DNA of 64,000 nt from Pontibacter akesuensis (GTDB taxonomy: Bacteria; Bacteroidota; Bacteroidia; Cytophagales; Hymenobacteraceae): NCBI RefSeq assembly GCF_001611675.1, contig NZ_CP014766.1:1364001-1428000 (forward strand), given 5' to 3'. Both the position numbers and the translations under genes were made by a program. Below, in pieces: positions 48,254-57,900 of this stretch; the first letter of the stretch is position 1; the number at the start of each line of letters is the position of its first letter. The notes beneath the pieces were generated by a model, which did not search any database, had not been told where the DNA came from, and was given only the letters and a program-made list of their open reading frames with translations.

Positions 48254-48450
48254 AGTAATCCTGCTGCTAACACCATATACAGATATAAGGCGCATAAGCC
48301 AATCCATTTAAATTTTCATACATTACTGCGTCTGTACGAAAGCATCCTCCTGCTTTAAACAGAAGTAAACCACATGAACAAATCAGGAGCATCATCTCAC
48401 AACGGTTGCGGCAGCAACAAACTTCTTTCCTCTCACTCCATACTTTGTAT

Positions 48451-48498
48451 AAAACACCATGGCCCCTGCAGCTTTCGCTGCAGGGGCCATGGTGTTTT
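48451..48498. terminator. 22-bp perfect terminator stem after the M57-like gene
   Basis: Arms 48451-48472 and 48477-48498 pair perfectly over 22 bp with a TTTC loop, A-rich at the base on one side and T-rich on the other. It lies 32 bp beyond the minus-strand protease stop at 48531 and can act in both directions. Confidence 0.88.
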
Positions 48499-48530
48499 AG
48501 CTTATACTGCCTTTCCGGCAGTAGGTGCTA

Positions 48531-49331
48531 TTAATACAGGTAGTTAAGGGCAGTTCTGTCGTTTGAATTAAACGGACGGTTAACACCAGTACCAATACAA
48601 GCCAGCATCCATGAGTTTGGATCAGGGCCGGTAGGAGTACCTGGGATGTGAACAGCACCTACAGTGCTAGCGCCTTCGTTGGTGTAGCCACCACCGCAGC
48701 TATAGCTTCTGTCCATGTAATCAGTATGGCGGAAGCCGATGCAATGGCCTAATTCGTGCGCCAGAATAGTAGCCAGGTAGCTGGTGCCAGGGTTTGAGCC
48801 CAGGTAAGCGGCGTTAACCTGTACTCTGCTGTACGGGTTACCGCCTGACGGGAAACCCGCTGATGCCAGGTAAGTAGATCCGCTAGGGGCACTGGTGAAT
48901 AGAACATCATAGCCTGAAGACACGCGGCGGAATTTTAAACGCAGGTACTCGGCGTTGTAACGGCGGATCATTTCGTCAACGGCCGAAACATACGCAGACG
49001 GTAAGCTGGTAGAGACTGCAATATCAATAGTGCGGCTGGTGCCCACGCTAACGAGGTTGTTGGTGCGGTACTGCTCAGACTCACCCACGCGAAGCGCCTT
49101 CTGCTCGTGGTAACTGGTAAGGTCTTTTTCTGACAGCATGATGTCACCCTCTACCAGATAGCCGCCTTCCAGGCGCTGCACATCATGTGTGCTGAAGCCC
49201 ATGGCAGAAATCTGTTTTAAAGACTCAGCCGAAATCTGGTCAGGTGTGGAAACCTCTTCTTCCTGCTGGCAGGAGGAGAAAGAAAATACAGCTGCGATAG
49301 CTGCGAACGCGAGTAGACGTCTCAATTTCAT
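48531..49331 (-). CDS. M57-like zinc protease lipoprotein
   Basis: A 266-residue lipoprotein (signal peptide with lipobox FSSC). The metzincin-type zinc site HELGHCIGFRHTD is complete, with three His and the catalytic Glu, followed by a MDRS segment; this matches the dual-action HEIGH peptidase family (M57) of Bacteroidota. Upstream, RTIDIAVSTSLPSAYVSAVDEMIRRYNAEY is the usual domain entry. The protein is likely a surface or periplasmic protease. The start at 49331 gives the lipoprotein signal; the longer frame adds 26 residues without a signal and is rejected. Confidence 0.88.
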   Translation of the reverse strand: MKLRRLLAFAAIAAVFSFSSCQQEEEVSTPDQISAESLKQISAMGFSTHDVQRLEGGYLVEGDIMLSEKDLTSYHEQKALRVGESEQYRTNNLVSVGTSRTIDIAVSTSLPSAYVSAVDEMIRRYNAEYLRLKFRRVSSGYDVLFTSAPSGSTYLASAGFPSGGNPYSRVQVNAAYLGSNPGTSYLATILAHELGHCIGFRHTDYMDRSYSCGGGYTNEGASTVGAVHIPGTPTGPDPNSWMLACIGTGVNRPFNSNDRTALNYLY

Positions 49332-49808
49332 AATACAAATTTTAAAAGTTAGACATATAGGTTTAGAGAATATAAAGCATGTAAATAATCCAACCAGCCT
49401 TTGCTGCACAGCCTGTAACTTTAGCAGATGCCAGGTTTGGGGAAAAGCGCTGTAATAAGGCTTGCACTGGCGTTAAACGTTTGATGGCAGCACTAAGAGC
49501 AGCTCTTGATGTTATAAACTTACACGTTGCAGTAGTTGTAAAACAGGAATATATTCTTTAAAAAGTAACACCGTGTTTTCTCTCTGGCGCTTGATCAACC
49601 TAGAGCAGCCTCTTGGATTCCACAGGAAAACAGGCATAAAGCAGGATAAAAGTAACATCGGGCGTAACCCTAAAAAGTTAAAAACAGACTTGAAATGCAG
49701 CGGCGAGCGGCGCCCAGGAAGAGAAAAGATAAAAGCACTCGCTAAAAATTCAGGGAGGGGCGCTCCGAGCGGCGCAAGCAATGCTGTTCCCCTGCATTGT
49801 GCGGAGCC
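49332..49808. other. Intergenic region without a supported gene
   Basis: This 477-bp stretch separates the M57-like protease from the yicC terminator. It must hold the protease promoter; the best element is TTTTAAAATTTG just upstream of the ATG, not an exact TAnnTTTG. The distal part has a small GCGC palindrome near 49760. Frames here lack protein-like composition. Confidence 0.5.
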
Positions 49809-49860
49809 AAAAACAGGCAAGGCCGCTGCATCTGAAAATGCAGCGGCCTTGCCTGTTTTT
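49809..49860 (-). terminator. 22-bp perfect terminator stem after yicC
   Basis: Arms 49809-49830 and 49839-49860 pair over 22 bp with an 8-nt loop; the minus-strand transcript ends in TTTTT. A TTTATACTT word (49867-49875) lies between the hairpin and the yicC stop. Confidence 0.88.
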
Positions 49861-49873
49861 ACTTATTTTATAC

Positions 49874-50758
49874 TTACAGAATGTTGTTGATCTGCTCTTT
49901 TATCTTTTCAAGCTCCTCCTTCATCTCCACCACGTAATGCTGTATGGTGGAGTCATTGGCTTTGGAGCCGATGGTGTTTATCTCCCTGCCTATCTCCTGC
50001 GAAATAAAGCCCAGCTTTTTGCCTGTTGGCTCCGGCAGGTACACGGTTTCGGTAAAATAGTGCAGGTGGTTCACCAGGCGTACTTTTTCTTCAGCAATAT
50101 CCAGCTTTTCTATATAATACACCATCTCCTGCTCAAACCGGTTTTGATCGAAGTGCTCGGATGAGTTTAGCTCAGCCATGTGGTTTTTGATGCGGCCACG
50201 GATGTTCTCCATGCGCACCGGGTCGTGCTTTTCTATCTCGGCCAAAAGAATACGGATGCGGTCGATGTACGACATGATCTCGGCCGTTAACGCCTTGCCT
50301 TCGTCCTGGCGGAACGTGTTTATACTTTGCAACGCCTCCTGCAAAAGTGGCTGCACCACAGTCCAATCAGCCTCTGCCGTGTTATCCTCCTCTGTTTCCT
50401 GCTGCTGCAACACGTCGGGCATGTGCAGGGCCAGCCGGAACAATTCCCCTTTATCGGCACCCAACATATCAGCCACTTCGCTTAGCTCGGAGTAATAGGC
50501 TTTCAGCAGTTCCTTGTTCACGTTGTTACGCGATTTTTGGGCTTTGTTCCGAATAAACTCCACCGACACGCTTACCTTACCACGCACCAGCGCCTTCTGC
50601 ACCATATTCCGGATCTCGTACTCTTTATCAGACAAAAACTTGGGCGTACGCACACTCAAATCCATGCTCTTTGAGTTAAGCGATCGGATCTCCACAGAAA
50701 TACAATATTGGTCGGCATCAAGGCGGGCACTGCCAAAGCCTGTCATTGACTGCAACAT
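49874..50758 (-). CDS. yicC: YicC family endoribonuclease
   Basis: A 294-residue cytosolic protein of the YicC/YloC family. The N-terminus MLQSMTGFGSARLD and the segment ISVEIRSLNSKSMDLSVRTP are diagnostic, and the C-terminal DUF1732 part shows LGFISQEIGREINTIGSKANDSTIQ. E. coli YicC is an endoribonuclease acting on small RNAs, so an RNA-cleaving role is likely. The gene is divergent from purQ, with 131 bp between the starts. Confidence 0.92.
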   Translation of the reverse strand: MLQSMTGFGSARLDADQYCISVEIRSLNSKSMDLSVRTPKFLSDKEYEIRNMVQKALVRGKVSVSVEFIRNKAQKSRNNVNKELLKAYYSELSEVADMLGADKGELFRLALHMPDVLQQQETEEDNTAEADWTVVQPLLQEALQSINTFRQDEGKALTAEIMSYIDRIRILLAEIEKHDPVRMENIRGRIKNHMAELNSSEHFDQNRFEQEMVYYIEKLDIAEEKVRLVNHLHYFTETVYLPEPTGKKLGFISQEIGREINTIGSKANDSTIQHYVVEMKEELEKIKEQINNIL

Positions 50759-50877
50759 AAGCTATTTATAAAATGATACTTGGGCAAATTAGGGATAATT
50801 ATTCAATTTTGTACAGATAGCCCACACGAAAGCGACAAAAGCTGCCTGCCGGGTGTGTGGCTCAAGTATAAATTGTT

Positions 50878-50885
50878 TAACTTTG
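50878..50885 (+). promoter_or_regulatory. -7 element of purQ close to the start codon
   Basis: TAACTTTG matches TAnnTTTG and ends only 4 bp before the purQ ATG at 50890. If used, transcription starts at or near the ATG, giving a leaderless mRNA. The -33 region is weak. An AAGTATAAA word precedes it at 50864. Confidence 0.55.
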
Positions 50886-50889
50886 GCCT

Positions 50890-51582
50890 ATGAAATTTGG
50901 TGTAGTCGTTTTTCCGGGGTCCAACTGCGACCAAGACCTTGTGGATGCTATCAGCATCGGCATGGGGCAAGAATGTGTTAAATTGTGGCACAAAGAGCAC
51001 GACCTGCAAGGCTGTGACTTTATACTGCTGCCAGGTGGCTTCTCTTATGGCGACTACCTGCGTTCAGGCGCTATCTCGCGCTTCTCCCCCATCATGCAGG
51101 AGGTAACCCAGCATGCGGAAAAGGGCGGCTACGTGATGGGCATCTGCAACGGTTTCCAGATCCTGACGGAGGCTGGCCTGCTGCCGGGCGCCCTGCTGCG
51201 CAACGTGAACCAGAAGTTTATCTGCGACAACGTGTACATCAAGCCGGTTACTACTAACCTGCTGCCAACTCAGTTGCTGGACCTGGACAAAGCCTACAAG
51301 ATACCGGTAGCACACGGCGAAGGCCGTTACCATGCCGACAAGGAAACACTGCGCAGGCTGGAAGACAACGACCAGATCATGTTCAAGTATAGCAGCAATG
51401 TGGCCGATACGCACGAGATCTACAACATTAACGGCAGCTTGCTGAATATCGCGGGTGTGAGCAACGAGAAGAAGAATGTGTTTGGCATGATGCCGCACCC
51501 GGAGCGCGCCGTTGACCCGGAACTGGGCAATACCGATGGCCGTGCCATTTTCGAGTCTATTCTCAGCCTGGTGAACGCCTAA
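50890..51582 (+). CDS. purQ: Phosphoribosylformylglycinamidine synthase subunit PurQ
   Basis: PurQ, 230 residues, is the class I glutaminase that feeds ammonia to PurL in the fourth step of purine synthesis. The nucleophile Cys is in VMGICNGFQIL (about residue 95), the oxyanion strand is LPGGFSYGDYLRSGA, and the His-Glu pair of the triad is in MMPHPERAVD near the C-terminus. It needs the small partner PurS, encoded 9 kb downstream. A terminator follows. Confidence 0.96.
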   Translation: MKFGVVVFPGSNCDQDLVDAISIGMGQECVKLWHKEHDLQGCDFILLPGGFSYGDYLRSGAISRFSPIMQEVTQHAEKGGYVMGICNGFQILTEAGLLPGALLRNVNQKFICDNVYIKPVTTNLLPTQLLDLDKAYKIPVAHGEGRYHADKETLRRLEDNDQIMFKYSSNVADTHEIYNINGSLLNIAGVSNEKKNVFGMMPHPERAVDPELGNTDGRAIFESILSLVNA

Positions 51583-51620
51583 TCTAGCGCAGATTCTAAA
51601 AAATATTTAGCAAGATACGT

Positions 51621-51661
51621 AAAGCCGGTTAGTAGCCCCTGCAGCTGCTATCCGGCTTTTT
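51621..51661 (+). terminator. Terminator after purQ
   Basis: Outer arms AAAGCCGG (51621-51628) and CCGGCTTT (51652-51659), with an inner pairing of TAGTAGC against GCTGCTA, are followed by TTTTTC. It lies 38 bp after the stop codon. Confidence 0.82.
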
Positions 51662-51740
51662 CTTTTGCCTTTGCCGCTCCATGTGCCTGCAGTTCAAGGT
51701 CACTTTTTCGCGTATGCTTCGGTTCTTCGGCAGAAATAAG

Positions 51741-51748
51741 TAATTTTG
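51741..51748 (+). promoter_or_regulatory. -7 element of the SulP leader
   Basis: TAATTTTG fits TAnnTTTG. Transcription would begin around 51755, almost at the ATG of a 13-codon reading frame, and would give the SulP gene a leader of about 365 nt. The -33 region is weak. Confidence 0.5.
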
Positions 51749-51756
51749 CACCCATT

Positions 51757-51798
51757 ATGCGAAACACCTCACACTTCAAATCGCTTACTCCACCCTGA
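51757..51798 (+). CDS. Candidate 13-residue leader peptide upstream of the SulP gene
   Basis: The frame reads MRNTSHFKSLTPP followed by TGA. It starts 8 bp after a TAnnTTTG element, so the mRNA would be nearly leaderless for this peptide. It ends Pro-Pro-stop, a context known to slow ribosomes at termination. Two hairpins follow. The position at the head of a long leader suggests a regulatory upstream frame, but chance is possible for so short a frame. Confidence 0.35.
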   Translation: MRNTSHFKSLTPP

Positions 51799-51807
51799 AG
51801 CTTAAGT

Positions 51808-51857
51808 AAACAGGCCACTCCTCGCTTGTTTGCCTATCATTTGTGATCTATTCACAA
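51808..51857 (+). promoter_or_regulatory. Two hairpins in the SulP leader
   Basis: AAACAGGC (51808-51815) can pair with GCTTGTTT (51824-51831) with one G-U pair, starting 10 bp after the leader-peptide stop; TTGTGA (51841-51846) pairs with TCACAA (51852-51857). Neither has a T tract. The rest of the leader, to 52119, shows no other structure I can support except a TTTATACTT word at 51910-51918. Confidence 0.4.
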
Positions 51858-52119
51858 GCAACCCGACACAAGTTTCTGCTGTGCCGAAGTAATACCGCTT
51901 TCCTGTTTATTTATACTTCAATATTTTTTGCTAAAAGCTTTAAGCTTGTCTTGGAGGATAGCTCCTGCCATGCTGGCCGGCTCTGCAAGAAAAGCAAGTG
52001 CCCTGTACGCGTGGGCGGTGTAGCTGCATCGTGTTTATAATGTTTTTTAGGGGTGCTATACGTGCACCAAGGGCCTTCTTTTACAACTGCTTTGCTTTTA
52101 GCGACCTTACATACTTAAA

Positions 52120-53661
52120 ATGAAACAATATCTCAGGCTCTTTGACTTCAGCCAAAAAGTCGATTATAAAGTAGAAGTGCTGGCGGGCCTCACTGTGGCC
52201 ATGACCATGATTCCCGAGTCGCTGTCTTTTGCCATACTTGCCGGTTTCCCGCCCTTGGTGGGTTTGTATGCCGCCTTCATTATGGGCCTAGTAACGGCTG
52301 TGCTCGGTGGCAGGCCGGGCATGGTATCTGGCGGAGCAGGTGCCACTGTGGTGGTGCTGATTGCCCTGATGCAGTCGCATGGGCTGGAGTATGTGTTTGC
52401 CGCCGTGGCGCTGGCAGGCGTATTGCAGATACTCGTGGGCGTGTTCAAACTCGGAAAGTTCATCCGCCTGGTGCCGCAGCCGGTCATGTACGGCTTCGTA
52501 AACGGCCTCGCAGTTATCATTTTCATGTCGCAGCTGGAGCAGTTCAAGACCGTGGTGAACGGGGAAGTGACCTGGATCACCGGCCCAACGCTCTACATTA
52601 TGGCAGGCCTGGTAGCGCTTACCATCGCCATCATCATCCTGTTGCCGCGCTTCACCAAAGCAGTTCCACCCTCGCTTGTTGCCATCATTGTGGTGTTCCT
52701 GGTGGTGCTAGGCTTTGGAATCGACACGAAAACAGTGGCGGACATCGCTACGGTTAGCGGCGGCTTCCCCCCTTTCCACATACCTGAAGTGCCCCTTACC
52801 CTCGAGATGTTGCAGGTGATTTTCCCCTATGCCCTGATCATGGCTGGTGTGGGCTTAACGGAAAGCCTTTTGACCCTGAACCTGGTGGATGAAATTACCG
52901 CCACCCGGGGCCAGGGAAACAGAGAGTGCGTGGCCCAGGGAAGTGCTAACTTCCTGAACGGCTTTTTCTTCGGCATGGGTGGCTGTGCTATGATTGCCCA
53001 GACACTGGTGAATCTCTCGGCCGGTGCCAGAGCACGCCTGGCAGGTATCGTCGCAGCGCTTGCCATTTTGGTGATCATCCTTTTTGGAGCGCCCGTTATT
53101 GAGCTGGTTCCGATGGCCGCCCTGGTAGGTGTGATGATCATGGTTGCCATTGGCACGTTTGAGTGGATCAGCTTCCGAATCATCAACAAAATGCCGAAGC
53201 AGGACGTGTTTGTAGGCATTCTGGTCGCGTTGATCACTATCTGGCTGCACAACCTTGCCTTGGCTGTGCTGATTGGTGTGATTATCTCCGCGCTGGTGTT
53301 TGCCTGGGAAAGCGCCAAACGTATCCGGGCCCGGAAGTATATTGATGCCAACGGTGTGAAGCACTATGAGATTTACGGCCCTCTCTTCTTCGGCTCGGTA
53401 ACAGCCTTTTCCGAAAAGTTCGATGTCCTGAACGACCCGGACGACGTAGTCGTCGACTTCAAGGAAAGCAGGGTTGCTGATATGTCTGGGATTGATGCGC
53501 TGAACAAACTTACGGAGCGCTACCACAAGGCAGGCAAGAAACTGCACCTGAAGCACCTGAGCGAAGATTGCCGCCTGCTGCTGAAAAACGCCGAAGAGGT
53601 AATCGAGGTGAATATCCTGGAAGACCCGCACTATGCCGTAGCCACAGATAAGCTGGCTTAG
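52120..53661 (+). CDS. SulP family inorganic anion transporter with STAS domain
   Basis: A 513-residue inner-membrane carrier of the SLC26/SulP family, moving sulfate, bicarbonate or a related anion with Na+ or H+. Helices 1-14 span about residues 20-405; LTVAMTMIPESLSFAILAGFPPLVGLYAAF in pieces is the family entry, and GGMGGCAMIAQTLVNLSAGA is a signature loop. The C-terminal STAS domain (about 425-510) contains VVDFKESRVADMSGIDALNKL. The ion cannot be fixed from sequence. A 537-bp upstream region holds a candidate leader peptide. Confidence 0.92.
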   Translation: MKQYLRLFDFSQKVDYKVEVLAGLTVAMTMIPESLSFAILAGFPPLVGLYAAFIMGLVTAVLGGRPGMVSGGAGATVVVLIALMQSHGLEYVFAAVALAGVLQILVGVFKLGKFIRLVPQPVMYGFVNGLAVIIFMSQLEQFKTVVNGEVTWITGPTLYIMAGLVALTIAIIILLPRFTKAVPPSLVAIIVVFLVVLGFGIDTKTVADIATVSGGFPPFHIPEVPLTLEMLQVIFPYALIMAGVGLTESLLTLNLVDEITATRGQGNRECVAQGSANFLNGFFFGMGGCAMIAQTLVNLSAGARARLAGIVAALAILVIILFGAPVIELVPMAALVGVMIMVAIGTFEWISFRIINKMPKQDVFVGILVALITIWLHNLALAVLIGVIISALVFAWESAKRIRARKYIDANGVKHYEIYGPLFFGSVTAFSEKFDVLNDPDDVVVDFKESRVADMSGIDALNKLTERYHKAGKKLHLKHLSEDCRLLLKNAEEVIEVNILEDPHYAVATDKLA

Positions 53662-53684
53662 CCCATTTCATCAGCAAGTATAAT

Positions 53685-53739
53685 AAAGCATAAACCCCGC
53701 TGCTGTTCCAGAAATGAACGGCAGCGGGGTTTATGCTTT
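53685..53739. terminator. Terminator between the SulP gene and the serine hydrolase gene
   Basis: A 19-bp perfect stem (53685-53703 with 53721-53739) with core CCCCGCTGC and a 17-nt loop that can pair further. It sits between convergent genes. AAGTATAA words lie on either side, at 53675 and 53761, both in plus orientation. Confidence 0.82.
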
Positions 53740-53782
53740 AACTGGACATCTACTTGTGGCAAGTATAAATTGAGCCGTGATA

Positions 53783-54937
53783 TTACTTCACTACCTTGTT
53801 CACGGCATCAATCATGGCCAGCACTTCGCTGGGGTGGTTGTGGATGCGTTCGCCACGCTCTTTACCCAGGCGTACAATGATTAACTCCTTCTCCGGCAGC
53901 ACGATGATGTATTGGCCCAGTATGCCACGGGCGTAAAACACATCCTGCCCTTTGTAGTTGGGGATAAGCCACCACTGGTAGCCGTAGAAGTCAACTTTTT
54001 CCCCGCCTTCTGCCTTTATCAGGCCATTGGGCGTGAGCGAGGCTTTCACAAAGGCAGGCGGCACCAGGGTATCACCATTCCAGATGCCGTTGTTCAGGTA
54101 CAGTTTCCCGAAGCGGGCAAAGTCGCGGGCATTGGAGAAGAAGCAGCAATAAGCCTTTTCGATACCTTCCGGCTTGTCTACGCTCCACTCAGCATCTTGG
54201 GCAGCGCCCATCGGTTGCCAGAGCTTTTCCTCGGCGTACTCGCTCAGGCTTTTGCCGGTGGCTGCCTCCAACACAAAACCCAGCACCTGGGTATCGCCGC
54301 TCTTGTACATCCACTTCTGCCCCGGCTCCTCCACCGCCTCCAGCCTGTCTATCACCCGCTTCAGGTCGGTGCCGTAATAAGCCTCGGTTGTCATGGAGAG
54401 CGGGTTGATGTACGACTCGTCCCAGTTGAGGCCGGAACTCATCCAGAGCAGGTGCTTAATTTTAATTCCGGCCTTGTTACCCTCTTTGAATTCAGGCAGA
54501 AAATCGCCCACCGGCTGCTCCACGCTTTTGATTTTACCTTCTTTTATGGCCGCGCCAATCAGCATGCTCACCACACTCTTGGCCATGGAGAACGAGTTGC
54601 TTAGCGAGGCTTCCGAGTAGCCGCGCCAGTACTGCTCATGAAGTATGGAGTCATTCTGAATCACGAGAAAGGCCACCGACTCCAGCTCGTTGTGCAAACT
54701 TTCCAGTTCCGTATCCAGGGGGAGTATGTTGTACTTGCTGGACAGGGACCAGGGCTGTGGAACGGCCGGCGCCTCTACTTTATTCTGCTCAAAAATCCTG
54801 TTATCGTCAATCCCGGCGAAGTTGTAAGTAAGTGCTTTGTACACATAGGTTTTGTCGGACAGGTGAATCCAGGCTGCCAGCAGGCCAAGCAGCAGCAAAA
54901 CACCGAGCCCGATACGACGTGAGGCAGTACGGTTCAT
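53783..54937 (-). CDS. Serine hydrolase, class C beta-lactamase-like family
   Basis: A 384-residue exported protein with an N-terminal hydrophobic anchor or signal (about 8-25). The active-site SxxK motif is SMAK in SNSFSMAKSVVSML (about residue 138). The second motif is Tyr-based, WMYKSGDT, and the C-terminal KTG-equivalent is not clear (DVFYARGILGQY). The fold is that of esterases, DD-peptidases and class C beta-lactamases; the substrate is unknown and antibiotic hydrolysis should not be assumed. It ends 14 bp from the large fusion-protein gene upstream. Confidence 0.85.
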   Translation of the reverse strand: MNRTASRRIGLGVLLLLGLLAAWIHLSDKTYVYKALTYNFAGIDDNRIFEQNKVEAPAVPQPWSLSSKYNILPLDTELESLHNELESVAFLVIQNDSILHEQYWRGYSEASLSNSFSMAKSVVSMLIGAAIKEGKIKSVEQPVGDFLPEFKEGNKAGIKIKHLLWMSSGLNWDESYINPLSMTTEAYYGTDLKRVIDRLEAVEEPGQKWMYKSGDTQVLGFVLEAATGKSLSEYAEEKLWQPMGAAQDAEWSVDKPEGIEKAYCCFFSNARDFARFGKLYLNNGIWNGDTLVPPAFVKASLTPNGLIKAEGGEKVDFYGYQWWLIPNYKGQDVFYARGILGQYIIVLPEKELIIVRLGKERGERIHNHPSEVLAMIDAVNKVVK

Positions 54938-54951
54938 GCAGTAAATTTGGC

Positions 54952-57900
54952 TTAGAAATCGTACCCAAGGGTGATGTAAAACTTAGGCCCTACCCTGCTT
55001 TCCTCTTCCTCGCCCCATGCCACATCCAGTTTGCCATACACGCCAAGCAAAGTTGTGCGGGCTCCTACACCGTAGCCCACCAAAAACGGGTTGCGGTAGT
55101 TAATCACGGTAATATCAAACGGATCTCTGTCAAGTGGGCCGTTGCTGCCCCCAACAATGCGGGTGTTGATGGAGTTGTCACCTGTAAACGGGTTCGCACC
55201 GCTATAGGCAGAGCCTGCATCGGCAAACGCAGTGAACTGCAGGTTGCGGAAAAAGCCAGAGGCAACCGGACCATTGTACAGGTACTGCACAATCGGGATA
55301 CGCAGTTCGGCGTTTGCCAGCAGGTACCGGCTGCCGCTGCGCACATTATAGTTAAAGCCTCTTAACGGCGTAATGTACTCTAGGAAAAACAAGTCGGCGG
55401 GAGAGTTTATCTGCACGTCATTCAGTTCCGCCCCTTCATCCTCATCGGCCAGCAGCCAGTTATCCATTCCTCCGATCAGGAATTTTTTGGCGGAGTTCCC
55501 GAAAAAGGAGCCATACCCCACATGCGTGGCAAGTATAATTTGCCGGTGAATTTTAAGGTAGTGCCTGAAATCAACGTAAAACTTACTGAAGTTTCCCTGT
55601 GAGCCATCAAATCCTTTCATGGATAGGAAGCCTACTTTCATGCGGGTGCCTTCCCGCTGGTTCACGCCCGTCACCACGCTGTTATCATACACCAGTTCCG
55701 CATTGCCACCCCAGAAAGACTCCACCGTGTCCGGCACCGAGAAGTCGTTGCGGAACGTGAAACGGTTGCTGGCAAACTTCGGCTTCAGGTGCAGGCTGGT
55801 GCTGTGGCTAAGCGGGTATTTCAGCACTGGCGTCAGTTCATTCTTTGTGAAGCTCACCACCGACCCTGGGGCATTCACCAAACTTCCTACCAGCGTTCCG
55901 CGCTCAAACTGCACCCCGATATCCACGCGGTGCGTCAGGTTCATGTATTCGGCAAAGAAGTTGTTCGTTTCGAAGTCGGTGCGCATAAACGCGGTGCCGC
56001 TTATCTGATGGTTCTCAAACAGGTCGCTCATCTTTACACCAGCCAAGATTCCAAAGCCAAGCAGCGGGTCGGCATCTACCGATGTGATGATTTCCTGCAC
56101 GCTGAACCGCAGGTCGTAATCCAGCGGGCCCAGCAGGTCGATGCTGCTGCTGCCCACGCTGGCCCGGCGGATAGGCGCTGAATTGCGTTTGCTCTGCTGT
56201 GCCTGCTGGGTGCGTTCGTCAAACTCGTAATTATCAATGTTAATCTCCCCCTCCTGGCGCACGCTGTTCTGCTTTTCCTGCTCGAGTAACTTCCGGCGGT
56301 TTGCCGCCGCCGCGGCGGCTGCCTGTGTTGTGCGGGCACGGGTCTCCAGAATAATCTGGCGTGAGGTTTTCGGCAATTCGCTCAGCGAAGACGGCTGGTA
56401 ATCTGGAAGCAGGTACACAAACATGTTGCCTTCATCGCTGGCAACCATGGCCAGCACATTGGCGGCCGGGGCATAGTCATACTGCTCAATATTCTGCACA
56501 AAGTTGGTAACTGGCGTACTGGTGCCTGTGCTCAGGTCGTAGCGGTAAATACTGCGGATGCCACTTTCCTCGCTTAAGTACACCAGGTTCCCATCCGGAG
56601 TAGGCCGTGGCTTCACCTCGCTGGCAATGGAGCTTGTTAGCTGGCGCACGTTGTTATCAGGCCCCTCTTGCTGCAGCAGGAAAATATCGTAGTTGTTTAC
56701 GATGCTGTTGAAGCCTGGTGTAGCCGTGGTAGCCGTAGAGTCTATCCAACGGTTCGAGCTGAAGGCAATGCCGCCGTTGTTTTGCAGGAATACCGGGTCT
56801 ACGTCGTCGAAGATGTCGTTGGTGAGCTGCCGCTGCAAGCGCCCGTTGGCGCGCAGCAGGTACAGGTCTACCTGCCCCCTTCGCACGGCGCTTACGGCAA
56901 TCGTCTGCCCATCCTCAGAGTAATCCATGGCATTCACATAGTCAAACTCATCCAGGGTAACGGCAGGCGTAGTCAGGTTTTCATAGAAAGGAATAAAGGA
57001 ATAGCGGTCGCGGGCGTCTATCTGCCTCAGTGTCATCTCACCGCGTCGGGCCTCTATAAAGCCAAGTTCTGAGTTGGAGCGCCAGGCCAGTACGGGCACA
57101 CTGAAATCCAGCTGCTGGTCGAGGTTCTTGTAGCCGGCGCGCCACACGGTGTATTCTTTTTTCGTGCGCACCTCCTTCACAAATATTTTGTAGATGCCGT
57201 TGTCGTTTTTGACATAGGCCAGCAGCGTACCGTTCGGGTTGAGCACGGGCTTGCCGTAGTAGTGGCCCTCTTTGTTCTTCTTGAAGAGTTTGGCACCATC
57301 CGGCAGCTGCACCAACGGGCTGTCGGCGCTGGTGTTTATCTGCACGTAGTAGTTGTACCAGTCCTGCAAAAAGCGCTTGTACGGGATGTTCAGGCTGCTG
57401 GTAATGCCAATCTCCACATCGCGCGTAATACGCGTCAGGTTCAGGATGTTCTGGATAGCCGTGTAGCCGTAGCGCTCGGCTATATAATTCCACACGCTCT
57501 GCCCTGTCAGTTCGGGGCTCTTCAAAAACACTTTCTCCGGGCGTGCCTTGTCTTGGTCCAGCAGCATGTCGCGCATGTAGCTGTCCATGCGGATGCTCCA
57601 GCCTTCGGCCGTATACGCCGCCGCCCCGCTGATAAACCAGTCGGGCAGGCGCAGCAGGTAACTGCTTTGCAGGGCCTCTTTCAGACTGCCGCCATACATC
57701 ATGTCGTTCATCAGCAGTTCCGTAAGGCGATAGCTCAGGTCGCGCTTGAACTGGGTGTGAGTGCCGCCAAAGGCCAGCTCTATCTTGTTTTTCAGGAACA
57801 GCGTTTCGCCGCCTGTCTGGTATTGGTCGTTGTTGAGGCCGATATTGCTTTGGAGCAGGTCGGTGGGCGTGTTATAAAGTATAAGCGTGACTTTGGAGTA

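Noticed and set aside
49573..49890. Plus-strand frame of 105 codons before the yicC terminator
   Set aside because: It runs through the terminator hairpin and has no protein-like composition.
53783..54937. Serine hydrolase as an antibiotic-resistance beta-lactamase
   Set aside because: SxxK alone is shared with esterases and DD-peptidases, and no clear KTG motif supports beta-lactam hydrolysis.
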